Assembly: GCF_030068475.1 (NCBI RefSeq)
Contig: NZ_JAQOSP010000053.1
Coordinates: forward strand, 1 to 52,770
Reading direction: 5' to 3'
Source: Roseofilum acuticapitatum BLCC-M154
GTDB lineage: Bacteria > Cyanobacteriota > Cyanobacteriia > Cyanobacteriales > Desertifilaceae
Length of the DNA: 52,770 nucleotides
The stretch's first letter is position 1, and each line of letters opens with the position of its first letter. Positions 1 through 7,875 of the stretch are shown in pieces. The notes under the pieces were generated by a model that did no database searches, had not been told where the DNA came from, and was given only the letters and a program-made list of their open reading frames with translations. Made by a program: the position numbers and the translations under genes.

Positions 1-257
1 GGCATTATTAGCGTAGGTTACTTGTTTAATCAACTGCTATAGCCTTGCTCGAATAGATGATACAGCAGTTTTCGCGCTTTATGTGGGACATCTTGATCCC
101 CCTAAATCCCCCTTAAAAAGGGGGACTTTCCTATTCCCCCCCTTTTTAAGGGGGGCAAGGGGGGATCTTTTCCTACTGTCCACCGATACAGCGCAAAGCC
201 CTGTATCCCCTACGATCGCCTAAAATAACAATTAAACTCTCATCAGATAAACAGATC
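1..257. repeat. Spacer with large inverted repeat and short palindromes
   Basis: No gene is visible before the dihydrouridine synthase start. Positions 95-124 (GATCCCCCTAAATCCCCC... ending in AAAAAGGGGG) and 136-167 are imperfect inverted copies around an 11-nt loop, giving a very long G/C-rich hairpin. It is flanked by short palindrome-like pieces containing ATACAGC near 60 and 185. The same short pieces recur near 6620, 52492 and 52605, so they belong to a dispersed repeat family. I infer an intergenic repeat or MITE-like hairpin. No promoter could be assigned with confidence. Confidence 0.7.
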
Positions 258-1301
258 ATGGTTGCCTTGTCTCCAGAACTGCAAGCTCGACTCTCTTCTC
301 CCCTGAAAATCGGCACGGTAGAAGTCAACTCTAGGGTCTTACAATCTCCCCTATCCGGAGTGACGGATTTGGTGTTTCGTCGCCTGGTGCGTCGTTACGC
401 TCCCAGTTCCATGATGTATACGGAAATGGTGAATGCTACGGGATTACACTATGTACGAGAGTTGCCGAAGCTGATGGAGGTAGACCCCAATGAGCGCCCT
501 ATTAGTATTCAACTGTTTGACTGTCGCCCGGATTTTTTGGCGGAAGCGGCGCAAATGGCGGTAGACGAAGGGGCGGATACGGTGGATATTAATATGGGCT
601 GCCCGGTGAATAAGATTACGAAAAATGGGGGCGGGTCGTCTTTGTTACGGGAGCCGGAAGTGGCGGAGGCGATTGTGCGGGAAGTGACATCTGCGGTCGA
701 GGTTCCGGTGACAGTCAAAACCCGGATTGGCTGGTCAAATCAAGAAATTAATATTTTGGAGTTTGCCCAACGGATGCAGGATGCGGGGGCAAAAATGTTG
801 ACGCTCCATGGTCGGACTCGCGCTCAGGGGTATAATGGGCCGGCCCGTTGGGAGTGGATTACGAAGGTTAAGGAGATTTTGTCGATTCCGGTGATTGCTA
901 ATGGGGATATTTTTTCCGTAGAAGCTGCGGTGCGCTGTTTGGAGGAAACGAAAGCGGATGGGGTGATGTGTTCGCGGGGGACGTTGGGGTATCCGTTTTT
1001 GGTGGGAGAGATTGATTATTTTTTGAAGACGGGGGAAATCTTGCCGCAACCGTCGGCGATCGCCCGTTTAGAATGTGCTAAGGAGCATTTGCGAGCCTTG
1101 TATGAGTATAAGGGCGATCGCGGCATTCGTCAGGCCCGCAAGCATATGACTTGGTACGCAAAAGAGTTTTATGGTGCGGGAGAATTGCGCGGTAAACTGG
1201 CACGGATAGAATCGGTGGAAGACGGGGTAACCTTATTAGAGGAGGCGATCGCCCAACTCAGGAAATTAGACCTCGATCCAGCTCCTGTATCCGTGGGCTA
1301 G
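258..1301 (+). CDS. dus: tRNA-dihydrouridine synthase, DusB/NifR3-like
   Basis: This flavoenzyme reduces uridines in the tRNA D-loop to dihydrouridine with FMN and NADPH. The 347-residue product has the family length and an N-terminal TIM barrel. Visible landmarks are the early PLSGVTD segment, the catalytic cysteine in INMGCPVNK (Cys115), the FMN and substrate lysine in VKTRIGW (Lys154), the histidine in LTLHGRTRAQGY (His184) and the phosphate-binding IANGDI stretch. The C-terminal helical tRNA-binding domain follows from about residue 250. The motifs place it in the Dus family; the exact uridine modified cannot be read from sequence, so the DusB-type label is inference. The next gene starts about 75 nt downstream on the same strand. 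Confidence 0.92.
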   Translation: MVALSPELQARLSSPLKIGTVEVNSRVLQSPLSGVTDLVFRRLVRRYAPSSMMYTEMVNATGLHYVRELPKLMEVDPNERPISIQLFDCRPDFLAEAAQMAVDEGADTVDINMGCPVNKITKNGGGSSLLREPEVAEAIVREVTSAVEVPVTVKTRIGWSNQEINILEFAQRMQDAGAKMLTLHGRTRAQGYNGPARWEWITKVKEILSIPVIANGDIFSVEAAVRCLEETKADGVMCSRGTLGYPFLVGEIDYFLKTGEILPQPSAIARLECAKEHLRALYEYKGDRGIRQARKHMTWYAKEFYGAGELRGKLARIESVEDGVTLLEEAIAQLRKLDLDPAPVSVG

Positions 1302-1375
1302 TTTTCTCCAGTTTCCGGGAGATGGCCCCACTTGGCATGTATCCTCAAGAATGGCATTTAGACAGGAATGTGGTT

Positions 1376-1765
1376 ATGAAAGCGCTAAAAATGGTGGCTT
1401 TAGTCGGAGGAGTGGCGATCGCCACTATAGCAGGAGCAATGGTCGCCACCAACCCCAAATCCCCCAACTATGAAGAATTTGCCTCCCAACAGCTAGTCGA
1501 ATATCTCCAAGACAACGTTTGTGACAAAGCCAACCAAACCCTCGGCAACCTCCTCCAACAATCTTGTGATAACTTCCTCCAAGACGCTAGACCCCAACTG
1601 CAAAATATCATTGCCCAACGCACTGAACGGCAAGACTATATACTATTCAGTATCTATCGAACTAACCTTTCAGTTGCCGCCTTTCTGCCTGCCTACGAAT
1701 TTGAAACCCTAGGGGTTTTTTCCAATTTCCATATCTTGAAGGCAGAAGAAACTTCAGCCCCATAA
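1376..1765 (+). CDS. DUF4359 family membrane-anchored protein
   Basis: Small cyanobacterial protein of unknown function that I recognise as the DUF4359 type. From the ATG at 1376 it is 129 residues, with an N-terminal hydrophobic segment (about residues 5-23, MVALVGGVAIATIAGAMVA). That segment is probably an uncleaved anchor or signal peptide. A polar domain with two cysteines (in DNVCDKA and QQSCDNF) follows. An in-frame ATG at 1322 would add 18 residues of unlikely character; 1376 has AGGA about 10 nt upstream and puts the hydrophobic stretch at the N-terminus. Related proteins end in a similar hydrophobic-acidic tail. It lies 27 nt before the kinase gene and may share its transcript. No enzymatic motif is visible. 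Confidence 0.75.
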   Translation: MKALKMVALVGGVAIATIAGAMVATNPKSPNYEEFASQQLVEYLQDNVCDKANQTLGNLLQQSCDNFLQDARPQLQNIIAQRTERQDYILFSIYRTNLSVAAFLPAYEFETLGVFSNFHILKAEETSAP

Positions 1766-1792
1766 AGTAACCTTCCTGATCAGGATACTCCC

Positions 1793-3310
1793 ATGAGTTA
1801 CTGCGTTAACCCCGACTGCAAATCCCCCAAAAATCCCGATAGCGCTAAATTTTGCTCTAGTTGTGGCACATCCTTGTATCTCCGGCAACGCTATAGACCC
1901 GTTACCCAACTCGGTCAAGGAGGATTTGGTAAAACCTTTATTGCCATTGATGAAGATATTCCCTCCCAACCTCTACGGGTTGTCAAACAACTCTACCTCA
2001 AGGGCTTTAGCGATCAGATTATTCATAAAGCGCAACGGTTATTTCGCCAAGAAGCCATGCGCCTCGATGAGCTAGGAAAACACGATCAGATCCCCAATTT
2101 ACTGGCCCATTTTGAGCAAGATCGACAGCTCTATTTAGTGCAAGAATTTGTAGACGGCCCAAACCTAGCTCAAGAACTCCAACAGAAAGGGTCTTATGAA
2201 CCGGAAGAAATTGAACAACTCTTACGAGATCTATTACCCGTTTTACAGTTTGTCCACGATAATAATGTCATTCATCGGGATATAAAACCCCAAAACATCA
2301 TTCGCCGCAAAAGTGATAATCTACCGGTACTTATTGATTTTGGCGTATCCAAATGGGTTTCCCAAACCACCCTAAATCAAACGGGAACCATAGTCGGGAG
2401 TGCCGAGTATATGCCCTTAGAACAGTTGCGGGGAAAAGTTTTTCCTGCCAGCGATTTATATAGTTTAGGGGCAACTTGCTTGCATTTGTTAACCGGACTA
2501 CCTCCTTTAGAACTCTATGATATTGCTAATGAAAAATGGGTATGGCGAGATTACTTGCTGCCAGAAAAACGGGTGAATTTAATTTTAGCTGAAACCCTCG
2601 ATCGCATGGTCTCTCGGAATGTCAATCAACGCTTTCAATCGGCCTCGGAAGTTTTGTCTGTATTATCGGCTGCTCCAGGTTCCTTAACAGCCATCGCTGC
2701 ACCGAAAGCCAAAACCCCAAAACCCCAAACCTCAAAACCCCTCCCTCCTCCTTCGAGCCGGACTGCTCTAAGTAACCAACCTACGGAGATTACCCCGAAA
2801 CCCTTTAACCCCCTTCATGTGGTCAAAACTTGGGTCTTTGGTTCCTCTGAAATCTACGCAAAATTAACCTCTTCTATGGGAGTGGATTATACGCAACTGC
2901 AAAGCCTCCTGCAACTCAAACGCTGGAAAGCAGCCGATGAGGAAACCTGGAACTGTCTCCATCAAGCCGCAGGTAAACCCCTCAGTCGCTTTTTAGCTCC
3001 CCGCGATCTTACTAAGATTCCTTGTGAAGATTTACAGATCGTCGATCGCCTGTGGCTAGAAGCAAGTGAGGGACGCTTTGGCTTAACCCTTCAGGTTCAA
3101 GTCTATCAACAGTCGGCAGACAACTATTTTCAGTTCTGTCAAACCGTAAAATGGCCCTTACGACCGAGTGGCAATACGGAGGACTATATTAAGTATAAAA
3201 CTAATGCGGTTGTTGCTCATTTGCCCTCCCCGATTCGCTTCAAAGGCTCCGATTGGTCAAAGCATGTGGAGGCGATCGCCTCTAAGTGTATCAGTTGTGG
3301 CTTGGTTTAG
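1793..3310 (+). CDS. Zinc-ribbon Ser/Thr protein kinase with C-terminal GUN4 domain
   Basis: A 505-residue fusion of three modules. Residues 1-27 form a zinc ribbon with two CxxC-like pairs (Cys4, Cys9, Cys21, Cys24). Residues 34-300 are a Hanks-type kinase with a glycine loop (GQGGFGKT, 41-48), ATP lysine in VVKQL (Lys65), catalytic HRD (161-163) and DFG (182-184); the activation segment ends in YMPLEQ. After a proline-rich linker (about 303-340) comes a GUN4 domain (about 365-500, beginning DYTQLQSLLQLKRWKAADEE). GUN4 binds porphyrins and stimulates magnesium chelatase in chlorophyll synthesis, so kinase activity may respond to tetrapyrroles; that link is inference. All core kinase residues are present, so it should be active. 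Kinase-GUN4 fusions are known in cyanobacteria, but their substrates are not evident here. Confidence 0.9.
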   Translation: MSYCVNPDCKSPKNPDSAKFCSSCGTSLYLRQRYRPVTQLGQGGFGKTFIAIDEDIPSQPLRVVKQLYLKGFSDQIIHKAQRLFRQEAMRLDELGKHDQIPNLLAHFEQDRQLYLVQEFVDGPNLAQELQQKGSYEPEEIEQLLRDLLPVLQFVHDNNVIHRDIKPQNIIRRKSDNLPVLIDFGVSKWVSQTTLNQTGTIVGSAEYMPLEQLRGKVFPASDLYSLGATCLHLLTGLPPLELYDIANEKWVWRDYLLPEKRVNLILAETLDRMVSRNVNQRFQSASEVLSVLSAAPGSLTAIAAPKAKTPKPQTSKPLPPPSSRTALSNQPTEITPKPFNPLHVVKTWVFGSSEIYAKLTSSMGVDYTQLQSLLQLKRWKAADEETWNCLHQAAGKPLSRFLAPRDLTKIPCEDLQIVDRLWLEASEGRFGLTLQVQVYQQSADNYFQFCQTVKWPLRPSGNTEDYIKYKTNAVVAHLPSPIRFKGSDWSKHVEAIASKCISCGLV

Positions 3311-3458
3311 GGTCTTGATTATCTCTAGGAGAAAACCGGTTTCTCTCTCCCTAAACTTCGGCTTCTAATTAAAAAGTAAACCTTAAAAATGCTCTGCTCT
3401 GTGTCAAGGGTAACTTAGGATTAGGGTATTCATTGACTAGGTTATTGAGTACAAGATT

Positions 3459-3644
3459 ATGGGTCTGAATAGTTCTTCGGTGTGGCTATTGTTTGGTGCT
3501 TTTTTCATTCTGCTGCTCATCTCAGCAACTCCCATCCTGGGATCGCTGGAAGTTAAAGGATCTCTAACCTTTCTTCTCTGGCTGTTTGGGATCTTTTTTG
3601 TGGGAGGATGGGTGCTGTTTATTTGTTATCCTTTGTTTTCTTGA
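3459..3644 (+). CDS. Small two-helix membrane protein
   Basis: A 61-residue, strongly hydrophobic reading frame with two likely transmembrane helices (about residues 8-28 and 37-58) separated by a short polar turn (GSLEVKGS). No family is recognised. Its 3' end overlaps the end of the convergent trhO gene by 26 nt, which is tolerable for tail-to-tail genes. The Shine-Dalgarno region is weak (GAGTAC upstream), so the gene is plausible rather than certain. Its composition is clearly that of a membrane protein rather than of an antisense shadow of trhO, since most of it lies outside that gene. Confidence 0.45.
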   Translation: MGLNSSSVWLLFGAFFILLLISATPILGSLEVKGSLTFLLWLFGIFFVGGWVLFICYPLFS

Positions 3645-4518
3645 GTTGGCTTTGTTGATGTTTCGCTTGTTGACGGGCCCGTTTTTCTGGGGTAAGGCGA
3701 TCGCCGCAATGGGGACAGCAAATCCCTTCTTCATACTCTGGTGAAGCCTTATCTGCTTCAGAAATGGGATAACCACATCCGGCACAGAGATCGTAACTCC
3801 CTGGACGTAAGCCGGTTTTGACAGCGATCCTTTGGTCAAAGACAAAGCATTCCCCTTCCCATAAACTTTCAGGTTCGGGGACTTCTTCGAGATATTTCAG
3901 AATCCCTCCTTGCAAATGGTAGACTTCCTGAAAGCCTTGTTTGAGCATAAAGGCGGTTGCTTTTTCGCAGCGAATGCCCCCAGTACAGAACATGGCTACC
4001 TTGGGATGCTTTTGGGGGTCGAGATGGGTTTTCACATAGTCGGGGAAGTCCCTAAATGACTCGGTGTGCGGATTTTGGGCCCCTCGGAAGGAGCCGATCT
4101 GTACTTCGTAGTCATTGCGGGTGTCAATGAGGGTGACTTCTGGATCGCTAATTAATTGATTCCAGTCTTGGGGACTGACATAGGTTCCCACTTGCTCATT
4201 GGGATTAACGTCGGGTTGGCCGAGGGTGACGATTTCGGATTTGAGCCGCACTTTCAGGCGATCGAAGGGATAGTCTGGAGCAGTTGATTCTTTAGGGGTG
4301 AGATCCGATAGCCGAGGATCGGAGCGCAAATAGGCGAGGAGGGTATCGATAGCAGAACGGGAACCGGCGATCGTGGCGTTGATGCCTTCGGCAGCTAGGA
4401 GGATGGTTCCTTTGATCTCTTGTTGTTCACATAAAGCTTGGAGAGGCGATCGCCATTGGGCATAATCAGCAAAGGGAAAAAAGTGATAAAACGTCGCGAC
4501 AACAAGGCTCATAGTCAT
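3619..4518 (-). CDS. trhO: tRNA uridine-34 hydroxylase TrhO (rhodanese family)
   Basis: TrhO (formerly YceA) introduces the 5-hydroxyl group at wobble uridine 34 in oxygen-dependent synthesis of 5-oxyacetyluridine-type modifications. The 299-residue product has the acylphosphatase-like N-terminal domain ([17 protein letters not shown], about 36-52). A rhodanese domain follows with active-site [11 protein letters not shown] (Cys178, Cys184). A cysteine-rich C-terminus (CAGCGYP near 245, CCPHCGD near 270) is probably a zinc-binding ribbon. A second in-frame ATG two codons in is an alternative start. The gene is divergent from tRNA-Ala, about 105 nt away. Order and motifs are diagnostic. Confidence 0.93.
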   Translation of the reverse strand: MTMSLVVATFYHFFPFADYAQWRSPLQALCEQQEIKGTILLAAEGINATIAGSRSAIDTLLAYLRSDPRLSDLTPKESTAPDYPFDRLKVRLKSEIVTLGQPDVNPNEQVGTYVSPQDWNQLISDPEVTLIDTRNDYEVQIGSFRGAQNPHTESFRDFPDYVKTHLDPQKHPKVAMFCTGGIRCEKATAFMLKQGFQEVYHLQGGILKYLEEVPEPESLWEGECFVFDQRIAVKTGLRPGSYDLCAGCGYPISEADKASPEYEEGICCPHCGDRLTPEKRARQQAKHQQSQLKKTKDNK

Positions 4519-4623
4519 CCCCCGAAAAAAAAATTAGCTCAACCTCTTTTCAAATGAAGTCTTATGTGTATAATAGATCGAGTGGGGTGAATTTCAACGT
4601 CTTCACCCGTGCTGAAATGTTCT

Positions 4624-4696
4624 GGGGGTATAGCTCAGTTGGTAGAGCGCCTGCTTTGCAAGCAGGATGTCATCGGTTCGAGTCCGTTTACCTCCA
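4624..4696 (+). tRNA. trnA-UGC: tRNA-Ala (anticodon TGC)
   Basis: A complete cloverleaf of 73 nt without encoded CCA. The acceptor stem is GGGGGTA/TACCTCC with discriminator A. The D-arm is GCTC/GAGC, and the anticodon arm is CCTGC-TTTGCAA-GCAGG with TGC at 4657-4659. The T-arm is ATCGG-TTCGAGT-CCGTT. The second T-stem pair (positions 50:64, bases 4673 and 4687) is a T-T mismatch, while every other pair is sound. The gene is followed 27 nt later by an element whose first part is complementary to the middle of this tRNA. Confidence 0.97.
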
Positions 4697-4723
4697 TCCC
4701 AATCAATTTATATAGAGAAAAAC

Positions 4724-4822
4724 TTTCACCGATGACATCCTGCTTGTAAGGCAGGCTTGCACCTAAATTTCACACGAAATGACTATAACCTTCCCTTTTT
4801 GGGGAAGTCAAGTGATGGGTCA
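4724..4822 (+). repeat. tRNA-adjacent antisense element, copy A (Ala)
   Basis: Begins with TTTCACC. Bases 4728-4756 are the reverse complement of tRNA-Ala bases 4649-4677: 27 of 29 match, and the two differences become G-U pairs in RNA. The shared tail follows: GCACCTAAATTTCAC, a hairpin CTTCCC/GGGAAG (4790-4795 with 4802-4807, loop of five T plus G), then GTCAAGTGATGGGTCA ending at 4822, 126 nt after the tRNA. The same layout follows tRNA-Leu and tRNA-Pro here. Function unknown. There is no T-run after the hairpin, so a simple terminator is not obvious. Confidence 0.8.
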
Positions 4823-5030
4823 GAGGGGAAATACTCATTAACCAATGAACATACCTGCTTTTTCTAGTATTTGCCCTTAAAAAGTAAGCCCCTAAAGAAA
4901 TTCAAATCATACCCAGTTCAACCGGAAATAGGTTAACCTGATAAGTAAAGGAATAAAAAAGATGCCTCTTATTTTAGATACGGTTCAATCCTATCGATGA
5001 GGCAACTCAAAGTTTTGAGTGTAGTTTAGG

Positions 5031-5065
5031 TATAGCAAAGCTTCAATTCAGTACGCTTTGCTATA
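5031..5065. repeat. Perfect 11-bp inverted repeat
   Basis: TATAGCAAAGC at 5031-5041 is repeated in perfect inverse at 5055-5065, with a 13-nt loop. It lies about 40 nt upstream of the next gene start, without a following T-run. It may be a regulatory hairpin in the leader, an operator, or a small palindromic repeat. It sits at the end of the 409-nt stretch after tRNA-Ala (4697-5105), in which nothing else beyond the tRNA-adjacent element is recognised. Confidence 0.6.
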
Positions 5066-5105
5066 GAGCTTGGGGTGCAGAACCATCTAAAAAGGGGCAA
5101 CTACC

Positions 5106-6470
5106 ATGGGACCTAGTTTAATGGATGAAAATTATCCACCCTCTGGTTTCAAGACAACAGAACTGAGGAAGAATATTGGTCAATATCAAGAAACCATTTA
5201 TTGTTATTTTTTAGCCATTGTCAAAAGGGAGAGTCCCGAACCAGTGGTGCAAAAATTTCGACAGCTATTCATCGATCATACTGAGATCGATGATCCGGCG
5301 ATCAACCAAGCTTTATTGAATCTAGTTTTTGCTAATCAAGAAGAGAATTTTTCTCATACCTTAAAACGCTGTTGTTATATTTTAATTAATAACTGGGAAG
5401 CCAACAGAAATCATAATGCAGTCCGGGAATTAGTCAATAGTTTTGAAAGAGAGACCATTGGTCGTAATAGCCATTCTATAGCGATCAAGCGACTCAAAAA
5501 TTGGACGATAAACTTTGTCAAAAGTCCGGATTATCAAGAACTCAAACTGTTTTGTGCTAAGTTTGACTTAGACTCAGAGCAATGGAGCGATCGCTACACA
5601 TCCTATCTATTAGTGCCCCAATATATTAACCTCAAAAATTCGGCTGAACAACGCCAAGCAGCAAAAGTGCGATCCCACGAACTCAAAGAAAAGTTCAAAT
5701 TTGATTTAGCTATGTACACTACCCGGTCTCAGCTTACCCATCACCAGGACAGTGAACCGCCACAAAATCCCACTCGCTTGGGGGATGAAGTCTTACACCT
5801 GATTAAAATGATTCTCCTCAGACGAGGGCCATACAATTATGTGAATTTAGCCCATATCTTTTTACAACAAACCCAGGATATTAGTTATCAGGAATTTAAG
5901 CAAGCTCTCCAACGTTACCTGGTTTTTTCTGTAGATGATACTGCTTTTATTCATTTAATCGAAAAGAAATTATCGGTTCAGTTAAATAACCTCTACTCTA
6001 ACTATGACGATCTACCGGTGAATAAAGCTTTATTGCTGAGAACTTGTAACCGAGTGGTAGAGTATTTGACGACTGAAGATCGTAAGACTCCTTCAACTTT
6101 ATTTGTGCTGTGGGTGGCTCAAAATAACCCGTTAACTTTGGTCACTATGATGCTGAAGTTAATCTTAATCAGTAAACCGACAAGAGTTCACCTGGAAGCG
6201 AGAATTGCGGATTTAATTCACTACTACAAAGATTATCCAGAAAATGAATGTCAGTGGCTGATTAATTTTATGGAAGTGTTGAACATTGCCTTTGCAATTT
6301 ATGCGGATAATGTGCAATATAATTTGGTTCGCATTGACCAAAAGAGCTTGGGGAGTCAGTCCTTATCGAACTTAGATAAGTATAAAGTATTTTCTCAACT
6401 GAACAAAGCTCAACCCGTTGATTTTGTTCATGAAAATCATGAGGATTTCCTGGAGGACGAGGAAGAGTAA
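5106..6470 (+). CDS. Conserved hypothetical protein, 454 residues
   Basis: I do not recognise a named family. The product is predicted mostly helical and soluble, without signal peptide or membrane segments. Residues about 15-130 form a helical repeat-like block (FLAIVKRESPEPVVQKFRQLF, SHTLKRCCYILINNWEANRN). A second block covers about 225-420 (LGDEVLHLIKMILLRRGPYN, NKALLLRTCNRVVEYLTTED). It ends in a strongly acidic tail, FLEDEEE. Even helix spacing suggests an armadillo/HEAT-like scaffold, which is inference. Start 5106 has AAAGGGG about 9 nt upstream; an ATG five codons later is the alternative. It stands alone, with larC convergent downstream. Coding is supported by full length, ordinary codon use and a good ribosome-binding site. 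Confidence 0.8.
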   Translation: MGPSLMDENYPPSGFKTTELRKNIGQYQETIYCYFLAIVKRESPEPVVQKFRQLFIDHTEIDDPAINQALLNLVFANQEENFSHTLKRCCYILINNWEANRNHNAVRELVNSFERETIGRNSHSIAIKRLKNWTINFVKSPDYQELKLFCAKFDLDSEQWSDRYTSYLLVPQYINLKNSAEQRQAAKVRSHELKEKFKFDLAMYTTRSQLTHHQDSEPPQNPTRLGDEVLHLIKMILLRRGPYNYVNLAHIFLQQTQDISYQEFKQALQRYLVFSVDDTAFIHLIEKKLSVQLNNLYSNYDDLPVNKALLLRTCNRVVEYLTTEDRKTPSTLFVLWVAQNNPLTLVTMMLKLILISKPTRVHLEARIADLIHYYKDYPENECQWLINFMEVLNIAFAIYADNVQYNLVRIDQKSLGSQSLSNLDKYKVFSQLNKAQPVDFVHENHEDFLEDEEE

Positions 6471-6642
6471 TATTAAGTCTGCTTGTTCACCCTTTATCCG
6501 GACTTGATATTATGTAAGTCAATGTGTAAGGTGGGCACTGCCAGCCCTACTCGTTGGGGTCTCACTAAAATGGCTCAAAGCGCTACCCAATCTGTTATTT
6601 TTTCCCCCTATCCCCCTATCACAGCGAAAAGCGCTGTAAATC

Positions 6643-7857
6643 CTAATGGTTAAATGTGGATCGGGCTAATTCGAGGGCGGTTTGATAAACCTGTCGCCAA
6701 GGGAGATGGTGTTGGCGGGCTAGTTCGGCACAGTCTTCATATTCGGGTTGTAGATTGGAGAGTTGTTGCCCTTGCCAAGCGAGCTTAATCTGAACGGAGC
6801 CATAGGGGGTTTCTAGGGTGCGGAGTTCTCGACGCAAAATGGAACGGTTTTGGAGGGTTCGGCGAATGCCTAATGTGGTGGTTTCTTGGAATAATAGGGT
6901 TTCGCAGGCTGTGATGTGGGTGGGGGGACAAATGACGGTTAAGAGTACGCCGAGGCGTGATTTTTTCATGGTGATGGGTTGGGTGAATACATCTAAGGCT
7001 CCGGCAGCTAGGAGTTGATCGCAACAGTAGGCGATCGCCTGGGGACTGAGGTCATCAATTTGAGTCTCTAATACGGCTACTTGCTCTAAACCCTGCGGTT
7101 CACCTGGGGAACCCACCCACAAGCGGAGCAAATTGGGTAGGGGTAACTGTGCCGATCCGGCTCCTAAACCGACCTGTTCTAAGCGCATGGAGGGAACGGA
7201 ACCGAAACCTGTGGCTAGAGTGGTGGCGATCGCCGCCCCCGTAGGAGTCACCAACTCCCGCTCAATCCCATTACTGTAAACCGGAACCTGGGCCATTTCC
7301 CACAACCTCAACACCGCCGGAGCAGGAACCGGTAAAATCCCATGAGCTGCCTTGACTGTACCCCCTCCCGTCGGCAGAGCCGAACAAAACAGGCGATCGA
7401 TCCCTAACCACTCCAACCCCAAACAAGTGCCCACAATATCCACCAGAGCATCTGTTGCCCCCACCTCATGGAAATGTACCCGCTCTGGTTCAATGCCATG
7501 AACCGCAGCTTCTGCTAAAGCCAAACGGTGAAAAATGGCTAAACTGCGCTCTTCCACCCGTGGAGGCAGTTGAGCATCCTTAATCATCTCCACAATCTCC
7601 GGTAAATGGCGGCTTCCGTGGTGATGATCGTGATGAGGGTGATGATCGTGGGAATAACTCAGATCTACATGAACCTTAGTGCCCACTTGGCCATGATGGG
7701 TCACCGTTTCCTCGCGTAACTGATACTCATCCTCGATTTGTAAGGATTTCAAGCCCTCTTGCAGGTATTCTAGAGGAACTCCAGCATCCACCAAAGCGCC
7801 CAAACACATATCACCCGCTAAACCCGTGGGACAATCCAGATACCCGATTTTATTCAT
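6643..7857 (-). CDS. larC: LarC, nickel-pincer cofactor nickel insertase
   Basis: LarC inserts nickel into the pyridinium-3,5-bisthiocarboxylic acid mononucleotide cofactor of lactate racemase-type enzymes in a CTP-dependent step. The 404-residue product matches the family: N-terminal [20 protein letters not shown], a histidine-rich metal-binding loop (about residues 70-80, [11 protein letters not shown]), [17 protein letters not shown] (about 130-147), PTGAA (about 205-209) and a C-terminal domain with [10 protein letters not shown]. It is one continuous frame, unlike the split larC of Lactiplantibacillus. No larA, larB or larE lies nearby, so its target enzyme is unknown. Only 18 nt separate its start from that of the divergent YrdC-family gene. 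Confidence 0.93.
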   Translation of the reverse strand: MNKIGYLDCPTGLAGDMCLGALVDAGVPLEYLQEGLKSLQIEDEYQLREETVTHHGQVGTKVHVDLSYSHDHHPHHDHHHGSRHLPEIVEMIKDAQLPPRVEERSLAIFHRLALAEAAVHGIEPERVHFHEVGATDALVDIVGTCLGLEWLGIDRLFCSALPTGGGTVKAAHGILPVPAPAVLRLWEMAQVPVYSNGIERELVTPTGAAIATTLATGFGSVPSMRLEQVGLGAGSAQLPLPNLLRLWVGSPGEPQGLEQVAVLETQIDDLSPQAIAYCCDQLLAAGALDVFTQPITMKKSRLGVLLTVICPPTHITACETLLFQETTTLGIRRTLQNRSILRRELRTLETPYGSVQIKLAWQGQQLSNLQPEYEDCAELARQHHLPWRQVYQTALELARSTFNH

Positions 7858-7875
7858 TCATCTACCCCCAAAGTT

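Noticed and set aside
4790-4807. Simple tRNA terminator as the meaning of the tail hairpin
   Set aside because: The T-run is in the loop, not after the stem, and the conserved GTCAAGTAATGGGTCA beyond it would be unexplained. It remains possible but not favoured.
4724-4822. Type V-K CRISPR-transposon remnant explaining the tRNA-adjacent elements
   Set aside because: Delocalised CRISPR guides against tRNAs exist in such elements, but I see no repeat before the antisense segment in the right orientation, no TGTACA-type ends, and no transposon or Cas12k gene.
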